This document shows positions 1 to 9,536 of a stretch of 64,000 nucleotides of DNA, piece by piece. The notes beneath the pieces were generated by a model. It searched no databases and was not told the DNA's origin. It worked only from the letters and a program-made list of their open reading frames with translations. Origin of the DNA: Nocardioides kribbensis (lineage in GTDB: Bacteria; Actinomycetota; Actinomycetes; Propionibacteriales; Nocardioidaceae); contig NZ_JADCLL010000002.1 in the NCBI RefSeq assembly GCF_015070375.1, positions 434,001 through 498,000 of the forward strand, given 5' to 3'. A program made the position numbers and the translations under genes. Every line of letters starts with the position of its first letter. The stretch's first letter is position 1.

Positions 1-517
1 CGAGCTGCTGCGCCGCGGCGAGGCCCTGGCCGCGGTCACCAGCGACCCCGTGGCGGTGCAGGGGTGCACGGTGGGGCCGCTGGGGGTGCTGCGCTACCGC
101 CCGGCCGCCTCACCCGCCTTCGCGGAGCGCTGGGTGCGCGCGGGCCGGGCCGACTGGGCCGCGATGCCGGTGGTGGTCTTCAACGAGAAGGACGCTCTCC
201 AGGACGACCTGCTCGCCGCCCGCGGCCACGTCCGGCCCCCGGTGGTGCACCGCGTGCCGACCTCCGCCGACTTCCACGAGGCGGTGCGCCGCGGGCTCGG
301 CTGGGGGCTGGTGCCCGAGCCGCAGCTCGGGCCCGACCTCGCGTCCGGTCGGCTGGTGCTGCTCGCCGCCGGCGACCGACCGGGCCGCGACCGGGTCGAC
401 GTGGCGCTGCACTGGCAGCGCTGGCGGCTCGACTCGCCCCTGCTGGGGCGCCTCAGCGACGTGGTGAGGACCGAGGCGGCCGCCGCCCTGCGCCCCCTCA
501 CCCCCCGCCCCCGCTGA
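1..517 (+). CDS. LysR-family regulator, ArgP/LysG type (5' part missing)
   Basis: The start lies left of the window; the frame is open from base 2. The visible ~171 residues are the C-terminal effector-binding domain. A VQGC segment followed by PLGVLRY, then VVFNEKDALQDDLL, is characteristic of the ArgP/IciA/LysG branch of LysR regulators. Members of this branch sense lysine or arginine and typically activate a LysE-type amino-acid exporter. No exporter gene is visible here, so a divergent one would lie outside the window. The winged-helix DNA-binding domain cannot be seen. Family assignment is firm; the ligand is inferred. Confidence 0.88.
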   Translation, partial: ELLRRGEALAAVTSDPVAVQGCTVGPLGVLRYRPAASPAFAERWVRAGRADWAAMPVVVFNEKDALQDDLLAARGHVRPPVVHRVPTSADFHEAVRRGLGWGLVPEPQLGPDLASGRLVLLAAGDRPGRDRVDVALHWQRWRLDSPLLGRLSDVVRTEAAAALRPLTPRPR

Positions 518-677
518 CGCCCGCCCCGCCCGTCAGCCGCGCAGCCCGTCAGCCGTGACGCCGAGTCACCTCGTCGGCCGCCCCGTCACGACGGGTCGGC
601 AGACGAGGCATCGGGGCGTGACAGCCGGCAGGTCGGCGGCGGCTCGGCGTGCAGGTCGGCCGCGGGCAGCCACGGCC

Positions 678-1100
678 CTACGGCGCGCCGCGGGGCTCGT
701 CGCCGAGGTCGCGGACGCCCTCGGAGAGCTCGTCGACCACCAGCCGCTCGCGGTCGACCTGGTCGCCGCGGAAGGCGGCCCGGCCCACCATGTGGGCGGC
801 GACGGGGGCGGTGGCCATCTGGAAGAGCACGACCAGCACGAGCATGCCCAGCGCCTCGGGCTCGCGCAGCCGCAGGGCGAGACCGGCGATGACGAGCACC
901 AGGCCGAGCACCTGCGGCTTGGTCGCGGCGTGCATGCGGGTCAGCAGGTCGGGCAGGCGCACCATGCCGATCGCGGCGATGAGCGAGAGGGCGCAGCCGG
1001 CCAGCAGCAGCACCGACCCGACGACGTCGCTGACCTGCGCCGCCACCTCGGGCACCGAGGTCATGGCGGCCAGGGGGGTCAGGGCGGTCAGGGCGCTCAC
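678..1100 (-). CDS. mnhG: Na+/H+ antiporter subunit G (MrpG/MnhG)
   Basis: 140-residue membrane protein, last gene of the leftward Mrp operon. Three hydrophobic helices lie at about residues 22-45, 60-80 and 84-105. The stretch IGMVRLPDLLTRMHAATKP is the family signature of MrpG. The GTG start overlaps the stop of mnhF by 4 nt (GTGA), giving translational coupling. In characterised Mrp complexes MrpG is a small accessory subunit required for assembly and Na+/H+ exchange. The C-terminal ~30 residues are charged and probably cytoplasmic. Confidence 0.95.
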   Translation of the reverse strand: MSALTALTPLAAMTSVPEVAAQVSDVVGSVLLLAGCALSLIAAIGMVRLPDLLTRMHAATKPQVLGLVLVIAGLALRLREPEALGMLVLVVLFQMATAPVAAHMVGRAAFRGDQVDRERLVVDELSEGVRDLGDEPRGAP

Positions 1101-1408
1101 AGCCGGCCCCCCTCGGCCTCGTCGCCGCTCTCGGCGTCGACGTCGTCGCTGCCCTTGGCGAAGCGCGCCACCGCGACCGACCCGACGAAGCCGACCAGGG
1201 TCAGCACGAGCAGCACGGGCAGGGTGGTGGAGGTGTCGCGCTCGACGGCGTCGACGGCGATGGCGCAGATGACCACGGCGACGAGCACGTCGAGGGCGAC
1301 GGTGCGGTCGAGCACGGTGGGGCCGCGGGTGATCCGCACGACGAGCAGCACGGCGGCGAGGCCGAGCATCACCACGCAGGCGGTGGTCACGAGGTCGCTG
1401 GGGCTCAC
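1097..1408 (-). CDS. mnhF: Na+/H+ antiporter subunit F (MrpF/MnhF)
   Basis: 103 residues with three predicted membrane helices. The segment RITRGPTVLDRTVALDVL is the conserved MrpF core. The GTG start at 1408 was chosen because it overlaps the mnhE stop (GTGA) as at the other operon junctions; the frame stays open further upstream but overlaps mnhE there. The C-terminal tail is acidic (GSDDVDAESGDEAEGG). MrpF is an integral subunit of the multi-subunit antiporter and is needed for complex formation. The stop overlaps mnhG. Confidence 0.94.
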   Translation of the reverse strand: MSPSDLVTTACVVMLGLAAVLLVVRITRGPTVLDRTVALDVLVAVVICAIAVDAVERDTSTTLPVLLVLTLVGFVGSVAVARFAKGSDDVDAESGDEAEGGRL

Positions 1409-2091
1409 GGGGCGGCCTCCCGGTCGCGGTCGGTGTCGCGTGACGGGGGTCCGGACGTGCGGCCGGCGGCCGACCCGCCCCCGGCCGACCCGCCCCCGCC
1501 GTCGGCGGCCAGCCCCGCCGCAGCGGCCGCGGCGGCGTCCGCGCCCGGGTCCTCGGGGGCGAAGGCGGCGAGCACCCGCGCCTCCAGGGCGAGCACGTCG
1601 TCGCGGTAGCGCTGGGCGGCGCCCTCGTCGGCGACGTCGAGCACGTGCAGGTAGAGGGTGTGGGTGGAGCGGCGGGTCTCGACGACCACGCTGCCGGGCA
1701 CGAGCGAGACCAGGACGGCGACGGTGGTGAGCACCAGGTCCGACTCCGCGCGCAGCGGCACGGCCACCACGGCGCTGCGCGGCACGCAGCGCGGGCGCAG
1801 CACGATGAGCGCGACCTGCACGCTGGCGGCGACCACGTCGACCGCGAAGCGGCCCAGCAGTCGCGCCAGCGCGAGCGGGCGCAGCCGCCCGCCCAGCCGC
1901 AGACGCGGCATCGGGAAGACCAGGCACACCAGCACCGCCACGAGCACCCCGGAGAGCACGATCAGCACGTCGGGGAAGCCCCACAGCAGCGTCCAGACGA
2001 CGGTCAGCCAGACCACCGAGACCGGCTGCACGGCGTGACGCCGCGAGGGGGTGCTGCTGCCGTCGCGGCGGGTGCGCATGCGCGGGCTCAC
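1405..2091 (-). CDS. mnhE: Na+/H+ antiporter subunit E (MrpE/MnhE)
   Basis: 228 residues. Two hydrophobic segments near the N-terminus (VVWLTVVWTLLWGF and DVLIVLSGVLVAVLVCLVF) are followed by the MrpE cytoplasmic domain with SLVPGSVVVETR and THTLYLHVLD. The GTG at 2091 overlaps the mnhD stop by 4 nt; an ATG at 2079 is the alternative start. The last ~45 residues are Ala/Gly-rich (AAAAAAAGLAADGGGGS) and appear to be a non-conserved disordered extension. The protein belongs to the membrane antiporter complex. Confidence 0.93.
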   Translation of the reverse strand: MSPRMRTRRDGSSTPSRRHAVQPVSVVWLTVVWTLLWGFPDVLIVLSGVLVAVLVCLVFPMPRLRLGGRLRPLALARLLGRFAVDVVAASVQVALIVLRPRCVPRSAVVAVPLRAESDLVLTTVAVLVSLVPGSVVVETRRSTHTLYLHVLDVADEGAAQRYRDDVLALEARVLAAFAPEDPGADAAAAAAAGLAADGGGGSAGGGSAAGRTSGPPSRDTDRDREAAP

Positions 2092-3806
2092 GAGGGCACC
2101 TCGGCGAGCACGGTCTCGACGTAGGCCGTGCGCTCGCGCAGGTCGGCGGCCGCGCGGTCGGTGAAGCCGAAGAGCGGCCCGGCCACCACGCTGAGCACCA
2201 GGCTGAAGGCCACCAGCCCGGCGGTCGGCAGCACCATCGACAGCGGCAGCCGCTCGGGCAGGTCGCCGTCGCACAGGCGCTGGTGCAGGTCGCGGTCGGG
2301 CGTCTCGTCGCTGACGATCCGCTCGGCCTCGGCGACGTCGCTCACCGACAGCGCCGCACCGGGCAGGGGGCCGCCGTCGTCGGCGGCCACGCGGGCCAGC
2401 GAGCCGCCGCCGACCTGACCGGTGTGGGGGCCGGTGTCGAAGCCCGGGTCGGGCAGGCTGGCGGCGGCCTCGTGGGCCTCCTCGGGGGAGCGCCAGAAGG
2501 CCACGGCCCAGGTCTTGGCCACGGCGTAGAGGGTCAGCAGGCTGGTCGCCACGGCCCCGGCGACCAGGGCGTAGGCCAGGGGCGTCCCGACGTCGACGCC
2601 GGCCTGGAGCAGGCCGACCTTGCCCAGGAAGCCCGAGAGCGGCGGGATGCCGGCGAGGTTCATCGCCGGCACGAAGAAGAGCAGCCCCAGCAGCGGCGCG
2701 AGGCGCGCCAGCCCGCCGAGGCGGATCAGCGAGGTGCTGCCCGCGCGGCGCTCGACCAGACCGACGACGAGGAAGAGCGCGGTCTGGATGGTGATGTGGT
2801 GGGCGACGTAGAAGATCGCCCCGGAGACGCCGGCGTCGGTGGCCAGGCCGATGCCGAAGATCATGTAGCCGATGTGGCTGACCAGGGTGAAGGACAGCAT
2901 GCGCTTGATGTCGCTCTGCGCGATGGCGCCGAGGATGCCCACGACCATGGTCAGCAGCGCCGCCCACAGCAGCAGGTCGGTGAGCGGGCTGTCGGGGAAG
3001 AGCAGCGTCTGCACGCGCAGGATGGCGTAGACGCCGACCTTGGTGAGCAGGCCCGCGAAGACGGCCGTGACCGGCGCCGGCGCGGTGGGGTAGCTGTCGG
3101 GCAGCCAGAACGACAGCGGGAAGACGGCCGCCTTGATCGCGAAGGTGGTCAGCAGCAGCAGCTGGAGCATCAGCGCGACGTGGTCGGGCAGCTCGGCGAT
3201 GCGCTGGGAGAGCTGGGCCAGGTTGAGGCTGCCGGTGGCGGCGTAGACGACCGCGATGGAGATGAGGAAGAGCATCGAGGACATCAGGTTGACGACGACG
3301 TAGATCGTGCCGGCGCGGATGCGGGCCTCGGTGCCACCGAGGGTCAGCAGCACGTAGCTGGCGAAGAGCAGCATCTCGAAGCTCACGAAGAGGTTGAAGA
3401 GGTCGCCGGCCAGGAAGGCGTTGGAGACGCCGGCCACCAGCACCAGGAAGGTGGGGTGGTAGATCGACAGCGAGGCGTGCTCCTCGTCGTCGCCGGTCAT
3501 GCCCTGACCCAGCGAGTACGCCAGGACCGCCGTGACCACCACGGCCGAGACCAGCAGCATCAGCGCCGAGAGCCGGTCGGCGACCAGCGAGACGCCCAGC
3601 GGTTCCGGCCAGCCGCCGATCCAGATCACCTGCGGGCCGCTGCGGTCGGCGGCCACCAGCAGCACCGCGGCCAGCACGGTGACCGCCACGAGGCTGCCGA
3701 GGCTGATCGCGCGCTGGAGCTGCGGGCGGTGCGAGAGCATGAGGGTGGCGCCGGCGCCGAGCAGCGGCAGCACGACGGGCAGGGGCACGAGGGCCTCGAC
3801 GTTCAC
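2088..3806 (-). CDS. mnhD: Na+/H+ antiporter subunit D (MrpD/MnhD)
   Basis: 572-residue proton-translocating subunit related to NuoM/NuoN of complex I. It has about 14 hydrophobic helices. The core contains FVSFEMLLFASYVLL (membrane Glu), FAIKAAVFPLSFWLPDSYP (conserved Lys) and HIGYMIFGIGL. Residues after about 420 form a cytoplasmic loop before a final helix and the C-terminus. The GTG start overlaps the mnhC stop. Together with MrpA it is thought to form the ion-conducting path that exchanges cytoplasmic Na+ for protons. Confidence 0.95.
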   Translation of the reverse strand: MNVEALVPLPVVLPLLGAGATLMLSHRPQLQRAISLGSLVAVTVLAAVLLVAADRSGPQVIWIGGWPEPLGVSLVADRLSALMLLVSAVVVTAVLAYSLGQGMTGDDEEHASLSIYHPTFLVLVAGVSNAFLAGDLFNLFVSFEMLLFASYVLLTLGGTEARIRAGTIYVVVNLMSSMLFLISIAVVYAATGSLNLAQLSQRIAELPDHVALMLQLLLLTTFAIKAAVFPLSFWLPDSYPTAPAPVTAVFAGLLTKVGVYAILRVQTLLFPDSPLTDLLLWAALLTMVVGILGAIAQSDIKRMLSFTLVSHIGYMIFGIGLATDAGVSGAIFYVAHHITIQTALFLVVGLVERRAGSTSLIRLGGLARLAPLLGLLFFVPAMNLAGIPPLSGFLGKVGLLQAGVDVGTPLAYALVAGAVATSLLTLYAVAKTWAVAFWRSPEEAHEAAASLPDPGFDTGPHTGQVGGGSLARVAADDGGPLPGAALSVSDVAEAERIVSDETPDRDLHQRLCDGDLPERLPLSMVLPTAGLVAFSLVLSVVAGPLFGFTDRAAADLRERTAYVETVLAEVPS

Positions 3807-4240
3807 GGGCGGCTCCCCTCCTCGGCCGGGCGCTCGGAGGTGTCGGCGGAGTCGAGGTCGTAGCCCTGGGAGGACTCGTCGAGGTCGGCGCGGCGGCGGA
3901 TCGAGGCGTCCTCGACGTCGTCCTGCACGTCGTCGTGGCCGTTGAGCTGCCAGCTGCGGTAGGCCATGGCCACCACGAAGGCGGTGGTGCCGAGGGTGAT
4001 GACGATGGCGGTGAGCACGAGGGCCTGGGGCAGCGCGTCGCTGAGGCGGCCCTCGGCCTTCCCGACGATGGGGGCGTTGCCGGCCTTCCCGCCGGCCACG
4101 AGGTAGAGCAGGCTGATGCCGTTGCTGAGCACGACCAGCCCGACCAGCACGCGGGTGAGGCTGCGCTCGAGCAGCAGGTAGACCCCGCAGCCCACGAGCG
4201 CCGCCCCGGTCAGGGTGAGGGTGAGGTTGACCTCCTCCAT
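3803..4240 (-). CDS. mnhC: Na+/H+ antiporter subunit C (MrpC/MnhC)
   Basis: 145 residues, homologous to NuoK. Three helices include LTGAALVGCGVYLLLERSLT and VGLVVLSNGISLLYLVAG, followed by DALPQALVLTAIVITLGTTA, the MrpC signature. The ATG at 4240 shares one base with the mnhA stop (TGATG), so the start is clear. A hydrophilic acidic tail of about 40 residues follows the last helix. It is part of the Mrp membrane complex. Confidence 0.95.
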   Translation of the reverse strand: MEEVNLTLTLTGAALVGCGVYLLLERSLTRVLVGLVVLSNGISLLYLVAGGKAGNAPIVGKAEGRLSDALPQALVLTAIVITLGTTAFVVAMAYRSWQLNGHDDVQDDVEDASIRRRADLDESSQGYDLDSADTSERPAEEGSRP

Positions 4241-7206
4241 CAGCGGGCTCCTTCCGGGGTGGCCTGGTCGGTGGGCTGGTCGGTCGGCTGGGTCGTGGGG
4301 CCGCGCGCGGGGTCGGGGGCGGTGTCGCCACGGCGCTCGGCCAGGGCGGCGCGCTCGTCGGCCAGGATGTGGCGGTCGATGCGCGAGCCGAGCGCGCGCA
4401 GCAGGTCGAGCACCAGGCCGATGACCACGAGGTAGACCCCGATGTCGAAGAAGACCGAGGTGACCAGGTGCGGCTCGCCCAGCGGGCCGAGGTGGATCGT
4501 GATGTCGGCGCTCTGCAGCACCGAGCCGCCGAAGGCCAGCGGCGCCATCGCGGAGGCGGCGGCCACGGCGAGACCGGCGCCGATGAGGCGGCCGGCGTCG
4601 ATCGGGGCGGCCTCGTCGAGCTCGTAGCGCCCGCCCGCGAGGTAGCGCACGGCCAGCGCCAGCCCCGTGACCATGCCCGCGGCGAAGCCGCCGCCGGGCA
4701 GGTTGTGGCCGGCGATGAGCAGGTAGACCGAGAAGACGACCATGGCGTGGAAGAGCAGCCGGGTGATGACCTCGAAGACGATCGAGCGGCGGTCGGGGCT
4801 CAGGGTCCGCGAGCCGGGCAGCCAGGCGCGCCGGCCCGGGCGGGTCGGGATCTTGCGCACGCCCGCGGGGTAGGGGATCTCGTGCACGCGCCGGATCCCG
4901 GCGTCGCGGGCGGTGACGAAGACGAGGCTGGCGACGCCGGTCGCGGCGGCGACCAGCACCGAGAGCTCGCCGAGCGTGTCCCAGGCCCGCACGTCGACCA
5001 GCACGACGTTGACGATGTTCTTGCCCCCGCCGTACGACACCGCCTCGGGGGGGAAGGCGATCGAGACGGGGGCGGCGGTGCGCGCGGAGCCGGCGACGAG
5101 CATGAAGCCCGCGACCGCCGTGCCCACCGCGACGGCGAGCGCCACGCGCCACCAGCGGCTGCGGGCCAGCGGCCGGTCGGTGAAGTACTCCGGCAGCCGG
5201 CGCAGCACGAGCACGAAGACCAGCAGCGAGACGGTCTCGACGAGGATCTGGGTCAGCGCCAGGTCGGGGGCGCCGTGGAGCACGAAGAGCAGGGCCGCGC
5301 CGTAGCCGGTGACCCCGGCCAGCACGACCGCGCGGAGGCGGCGGCGGGCGCGGGTGGCCATGACCGCGGCGCCCACGGCGACCAGCCCGACGACGGCCTG
5401 CGCGGGGGTGTCCCAGGCGACGACGTCGATCTCGGAGGCGTCGGCCAGCAGCAGCGTCGAGCCCGGCACGACGAGCACGACGAGCAGGATGATCGCGAGG
5501 TACGTCGACACCGACCCGCGCTGGGTCAGGCCGGTGACCTCGACCGCGGCCCGGTCGACGCCGCGCATCACCAGCCGGTAGCCGTGCTCGAGGCTGCGGT
5601 CGGTGCCCCAGCTGCCCTGGAGGCGGGCCACGGGGGCGCGTCCGACGTGGGCCGCGGCGCCCAGGGCCAGCACGACCACCGAGAGCAGCAGCGCCAGGCC
5701 GGGGCCGTGCCACAGCGTCAGCTCGGGCTCGTGGGCTCCCTCGGGGAAGACCTCGACCGCGGGGGCGAGCAGCCCGGTGAGGGTCGGCCCGAGCAGGCCG
5801 AGCGCGACGGTGAGGCCGGTCAGCAGCACCGGGCCGGCGGCGAACCCGGCCGGCACGTGGTCGACCCGGGTCGGCTCCACCCCGGGCTTGGTGGCGAAGG
5901 CGCCCCACACGAAGCGGGCGGAGTAGGCCGCGGTGAGCACCGAGCCGGCCACGACGCCGAGCAGCACGGCCCAGCCGGCGACGGGGCCCAGACCGGTGCC
6001 CTCGCCCTCGCGGGCCAGGTCGACCAGGGCCACCAGGGAGGCCTCCTTCGACACGAAGCCCAGCAGCGGCGGCACCCCGGCCATCGAGGCGGCGGCCAGT
6101 GTCGCGGCCGCCGCCAGCACGGGCAGGCGCCGGCCGAGGCCGGAGAGCTCGTGCATGTCGCGGGTGCCGGTGGAGCGGTCGATGACGCCGACGACGAGGA
6201 AGAGCGCGGCCTTGAAGAGCGTGTGGGCCAGCAGCAGCCCGAGGCCGGCCAGGGTGGCGCTGCGCGTGCCGAGACCCAGCACGACGAGCAGGAAGCCCAG
6301 CTGGCTCACCGTGCCGTAGGCCAGCAGCAGCTTGACGTCGATCTGGCGCAGCGCGCGCCAGCCGCCGAGCAGCATGGTGGCCACCCCCAGCACGAGCAGG
6401 GCCGGGCGCCAGCCGGCGGAGGCCGCGAAGGCGGGGGCGAGCAGGGCCACGAGGTAGACGCCGGCCTTCACCATCGAGGCGGCGTGGAGGTAGGCGCTCA
6501 CCGGGGTCGGGGCGACCATCGCCCCCGGCAGCCAGAAGTGGAAGGGCAGCAGCGCCGACTTGGTCGCGGCGCCCACGAGCACCAGGAGCACGGCCACGGT
6601 CACCGCGGTGCCGGTGGGCGGGTCGGCCAGGATCTCGCTGATGCGGAAGGTGCCGGCGGCGTGGCCGAGCAGCAGCATCCCGACCAGCATGGCCAGACCG
6701 CCGAAGGTCGTGACGAGCAGTGCCTGGAGCGCCGACTGGCGGTGGGCGCGCCGGGTGGGGTCGTGGCCGATGAGCACGAAGGAGAAGACCGTGGTCAGCT
6801 CCCAGAAGACGTAGACCAGCAGCAGGTCGTCGGCCAGGACCAGCCCGAGCATCGCGCCGACGAAGGCGACCAGCACGCCGGCGAAGCGGCCCAGGTCGCG
6901 CGAGTCGGGGGAGAAGTACCACCGGCAGTAGGCCAGCACGACCGCCCCGATCCCGGCCACCACCAGCACCAGCAGCCACTGCAGGGCGCCCATGCGGAAG
7001 GCGAGGTCGAGCCCCAGCGAGGGCACCCACCCGGTGACCTCGACGCGCGCCCGACCGTCGGCGACGCGTGAGGTCTGCGTCAGGGCCCACACGGTGGTCG
7101 CCGCGGGCACGGTGGCGACCAGCCAGAAGGCCCGGAGGCCGAGGGTGCGGACGAGGACGGGGCACAGCGCCGCCACCAGGAGGTGGGCGGTCACGAGGAG
7201 CAGCAA
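4240..7206 (-). CDS. mnhA: Na+/H+ antiporter subunits A and B fused (MrpA-MrpB)
   Basis: About 988 residues and the first gene of the operon. Residues ~1-500 are the NuoL-like proton channel (TTVFSFVLIGHDPTRRAHRQ, ATKSALLPFHFWLPGAM). The middle is the MrpA C-terminal domain (GAALLFVLHGAPDLALTQ, VNVVLVDVRAWDTLGE). From about residue 790 an MrpB domain is joined in frame (AGHNLPGGGFAAGMVTG). The TTG at 7206 behind a GGAAGGGG ribosome site is my start because it begins the first helix; GTG at 7194 is possible, and the frame is open to 7302. This is the largest subunit and carries much of the transport path. Confidence 0.93.
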   Translation of the reverse strand: MLLLVTAHLLVAALCPVLVRTLGLRAFWLVATVPAATTVWALTQTSRVADGRARVEVTGWVPSLGLDLAFRMGALQWLLVLVVAGIGAVVLAYCRWYFSPDSRDLGRFAGVLVAFVGAMLGLVLADDLLLVYVFWELTTVFSFVLIGHDPTRRAHRQSALQALLVTTFGGLAMLVGMLLLGHAAGTFRISEILADPPTGTAVTVAVLLVLVGAATKSALLPFHFWLPGAMVAPTPVSAYLHAASMVKAGVYLVALLAPAFAASAGWRPALLVLGVATMLLGGWRALRQIDVKLLLAYGTVSQLGFLLVVLGLGTRSATLAGLGLLLAHTLFKAALFLVVGVIDRSTGTRDMHELSGLGRRLPVLAAAATLAAASMAGVPPLLGFVSKEASLVALVDLAREGEGTGLGPVAGWAVLLGVVAGSVLTAAYSARFVWGAFATKPGVEPTRVDHVPAGFAAGPVLLTGLTVALGLLGPTLTGLLAPAVEVFPEGAHEPELTLWHGPGLALLLSVVVLALGAAAHVGRAPVARLQGSWGTDRSLEHGYRLVMRGVDRAAVEVTGLTQRGSVSTYLAIILLVVLVVPGSTLLLADASEIDVVAWDTPAQAVVGLVAVGAAVMATRARRRLRAVVLAGVTGYGAALLFVLHGAPDLALTQILVETVSLLVFVLVLRRLPEYFTDRPLARSRWWRVALAVAVGTAVAGFMLVAGSARTAAPVSIAFPPEAVSYGGGKNIVNVVLVDVRAWDTLGELSVLVAAATGVASLVFVTARDAGIRRVHEIPYPAGVRKIPTRPGRRAWLPGSRTLSPDRRSIVFEVITRLLFHAMVVFSVYLLIAGHNLPGGGFAAGMVTGLALAVRYLAGGRYELDEAAPIDAGRLIGAGLAVAAASAMAPLAFGGSVLQSADITIHLGPLGEPHLVTSVFFDIGVYLVVIGLVLDLLRALGSRIDRHILADERAALAERRGDTAPDPARGPTTQPTDQPTDQATPEGAR

Positions 7207-7301
7207 GCGGGGCCCTTCCGGGTCCGAGGAGCGAGAGGCGTGCCTCGATCCTACGGGGCCGCGGGGGACCACGGGTCCCCCCGACGGGGGGCCGGGACGC
7301 A

Positions 7302-7335
7302 CGCCGACCCGCCCGGAGGACCGGGCGGGTCGGCG
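7302..7335 (-). terminator. Hairpin downstream of the fadE5-like gene
   Basis: A perfect 15-bp stem, CGCCGACCCGCCCGG paired with its complement around an AGGA tetraloop, lies about 80 nt past the fadE5 stop and 96 nt before the mnhA start. The downstream leftward sequence is only weakly T-rich. It is a good candidate for ending the fadE5 transcript before the mnh operon begins. Confidence 0.6.
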
Positions 7336-7414
7336 GTGGTGCGGGGTGGTAGGGCTCCGGGCGGGGCTCCGGGCAGGGGGCCTGCCGGGGGTCAGCCGGC
7401 GATCGGCCGGTGGG

Positions 7415-9289
7415 TCAGAACGACGCCTCGTCGAGGTCCATCAGGTCCAGGCCGGTGGCCTCGGCGATGGCGCGCTCGGCGCTGATCTTGGGCAGGTTGT
7501 ACTGCGCGAAGAACTGCGCGGCGGCGACCTTGCCCTCGTAGAACGCCTTGTCCTTGGCGCTCGGCTCGCCGCCGAGCTTCTCCAGCGCGACCTCGGCCTG
7601 GCGCAGCAGCAGCCAGCCGCAGACCACGTCGCCCAGGGCCATCAGCAGGCGGCTGGTGTTGAGGCCGACCTTGTAGATGTTGCGGATCTCGTCCTGGGCC
7701 GACATCAGGTCGTTGATCATGTGCCCGACCATGGCGTTGGTGTCCTCGAGCGCGGTCGCGAGCAGCGCGCGCTCGTTCTTCAGCCGGCCGTTGCCGCCCT
7801 CGGCGTCGAGGAAGGCCTGGACCTGGCCGGCGAGGTGGCCCAGCGCCCGGCCCTGGTCCTTGACGATCTTGCGGAAGAAGAAGTCCTGGCCCTGGATCGC
7901 GGTCGTGCCCTCGTAGAGGGTGTCGATCTTGGCGTCGCGGACGTACTGCTCGATGGGGTACTCCTGCAGGAAGCCGGAGCCGCCGAAGGTCTGCAGCGAC
8001 TCGGTGCCCAGCAGCACCCACGAGCGCTCCGAGCCGTAGCCCTTGACGATCGGCAGGAGCAGGTCGTTGACCGCGGCGGCGAGCTTGACCTCGTCGGTGT
8101 CGGTCGTGCCGGCGTGCTCGGCGAGCATCACCTGGTCCTGGTAGGAGGCGGTGTAGAGCACCAGGGCGCGCATGGCCTCGGAGAAGGACTTCTGCACCAT
8201 CAGCGAGCGGCGCACGTCGGGGTGGTGGGTGATGGTGACGCGCGGGGCGGTCTTGTCGCCCGACTGGGTCAGGTCGGCGCCCTGCTGGCGGGTCTTGGCG
8301 TAGTCGAGGGCGTTGAGGTAGCCGGTCGACAGCGTCGCGATGGCCTTCGTGCCCACCATCATGCGGGCGTTCTCGATGACCTGGAACATCTGCGCGATGC
8401 CGTTGTGCACCTCGCCGAGCAGCCAGCCCTTGGCCGGCTCGCCGCCGCCGACGGAGGGGTCGCCGAAGGTGACCTCGCAGGTGTTGGAGACCTTGATCCC
8501 CATCTTGTGCTCGACGTTGGTGACGTAGACGCCGTTGCGCTCGCCGGTGAGCTCACCGGTCTGGTGGTCGAAGTGGTGCTGGGGGAGCAGGAAGAGCGAG
8601 AGGCCCTTGGTGCCGGGCCCGCCGACGCCCTCGACGCCCACGGGGCGGGCGAGCACGAGGTGCATGATGTTCTCGCTCATGTCGTGCTCGGCCGAGGTGA
8701 TGAAGCGCTTGACGCCCTCGATGTTCCAGGAGCCGTCCTCGTTGGGCGTGGCCTTGGCGCGGCCCGCGCCGACGTCGGAGCCGGCGTCGGGCTCGGTGAG
8801 CACCATGGTGGCGCCCCACTGGCGCTCGACCATGATCTCGGCGATGCGCTTGTCGCGCTCGTTGCCGTTGCGGTGGACCACGCCGGCGAAGGGGGCGCCC
8901 GCGCCGTACATCCACACGGGGGCGTTGGCGCCGAGCACCAGCTCGCCGAGGGCCCACACCAGCGAGGAGGGGGCCGGGGTGCCGCCGAGCTCCTCGGAGA
9001 TCTGCAGGCGCCAGTACTCGGAGTCCATCCAGGCCTGGTAGCTCTTCTTGAACGACGCGGGGATCGGCGCGGTGTTGGTGGCCGGGTCGAAGACCGGCGG
9101 GTTGCGGTCGCTGTCCTCGTACGACGCGGCCAGCTCCTCGCGGGAGAGGCGGTCGACCTCGGCGAGGATCTCGCGGGCGGTGTCGCCGTCGACCTCCGCG
9201 AAGGGGCCGGTGCCGAGGATCTCGTCGCGTCCGAGCACCTCGAAGAGGTTGAACTCGATGTCGCGCAGGTTGCTCTTGTAGTGGCTCAC
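7415..9289 (-). CDS. fadE5: Acyl-CoA dehydrogenase, FadE5-like
   Basis: 624 residues. The N-terminus [19 protein letters not shown] is the distinctive opening of the mycobacterial FadE5 group, which are larger than ordinary ~380-residue dehydrogenases and have a C-terminal extension. LTEPDAGSD is the flavin-site motif. The glutamate in [19 protein letters not shown], near residue 460, is the expected catalytic base. FadE5 oxidises acyl-CoAs of broad chain length to enoyl-CoA and passes electrons to ETF. The GTG at 9289 has AGAAGG upstream. It is monocistronic, with a shared upstream motif described at 9415. Confidence 0.93.
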   Translation of the reverse strand: MSHYKSNLRDIEFNLFEVLGRDEILGTGPFAEVDGDTAREILAEVDRLSREELAASYEDSDRNPPVFDPATNTAPIPASFKKSYQAWMDSEYWRLQISEELGGTPAPSSLVWALGELVLGANAPVWMYGAGAPFAGVVHRNGNERDKRIAEIMVERQWGATMVLTEPDAGSDVGAGRAKATPNEDGSWNIEGVKRFITSAEHDMSENIMHLVLARPVGVEGVGGPGTKGLSLFLLPQHHFDHQTGELTGERNGVYVTNVEHKMGIKVSNTCEVTFGDPSVGGGEPAKGWLLGEVHNGIAQMFQVIENARMMVGTKAIATLSTGYLNALDYAKTRQQGADLTQSGDKTAPRVTITHHPDVRRSLMVQKSFSEAMRALVLYTASYQDQVMLAEHAGTTDTDEVKLAAAVNDLLLPIVKGYGSERSWVLLGTESLQTFGGSGFLQEYPIEQYVRDAKIDTLYEGTTAIQGQDFFFRKIVKDQGRALGHLAGQVQAFLDAEGGNGRLKNERALLATALEDTNAMVGHMINDLMSAQDEIRNIYKVGLNTSRLLMALGDVVCGWLLLRQAEVALEKLGGEPSAKDKAFYEGKVAAAQFFAQYNLPKISAERAIAEATGLDLMDLDEASF

Positions 9290-9414
9290 TGATCCACACC
9301 TTCTGGTTCGTCGCTGGGGTTCGGTCGCCGGTGGGCGGGCCGGTCGGGGTGCTGCCGGTGGTGCTGCCGGCGGTGGCGCCGGGGACCGGTGGTGACGTCG
9401 GTTACCCGTCGGTT

Positions 9415-9428
9415 TACTGGTCGGTAAC
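9415..9428 (-). promoter_or_regulatory. Candidate operator upstream of fadE5, shared with etfD
   Basis: TACTGGTCGGTAAC on the plus strand lies 126 nt upstream of the fadE5 start. A near-identical 14-mer, TACCGGTAGGTAAC, lies 115 nt upstream of etfD at 26882 in the same orientation to its gene. A degenerate copy, GTTACCCGTCGGTTT, adjoins it at 9401-9415. TTAC...GGTAA symmetry suits a TetR-family fatty-acid regulator; that is inference. Confidence 0.45.
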
Positions 9429-9536
9429 ATCATGGTAGGAGCGGCCGCTCGCCCGCGCAAGCGAACGGTCGGGGTCGCGACGGCCCGCGGGTGGGTCTGC
9501 GGGAACAGGTGGTGGGGCGCGCCGCTGCGCGCTAAA

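Noticed and set aside
4369..7071. A 900-codon plus-strand frame rich in Gln, His and Glu opposite mnhA
   Set aside because: Composition mirrors antisense of membrane-protein codons; no start context, no domain, and mnhA-B on the other strand is unambiguous.
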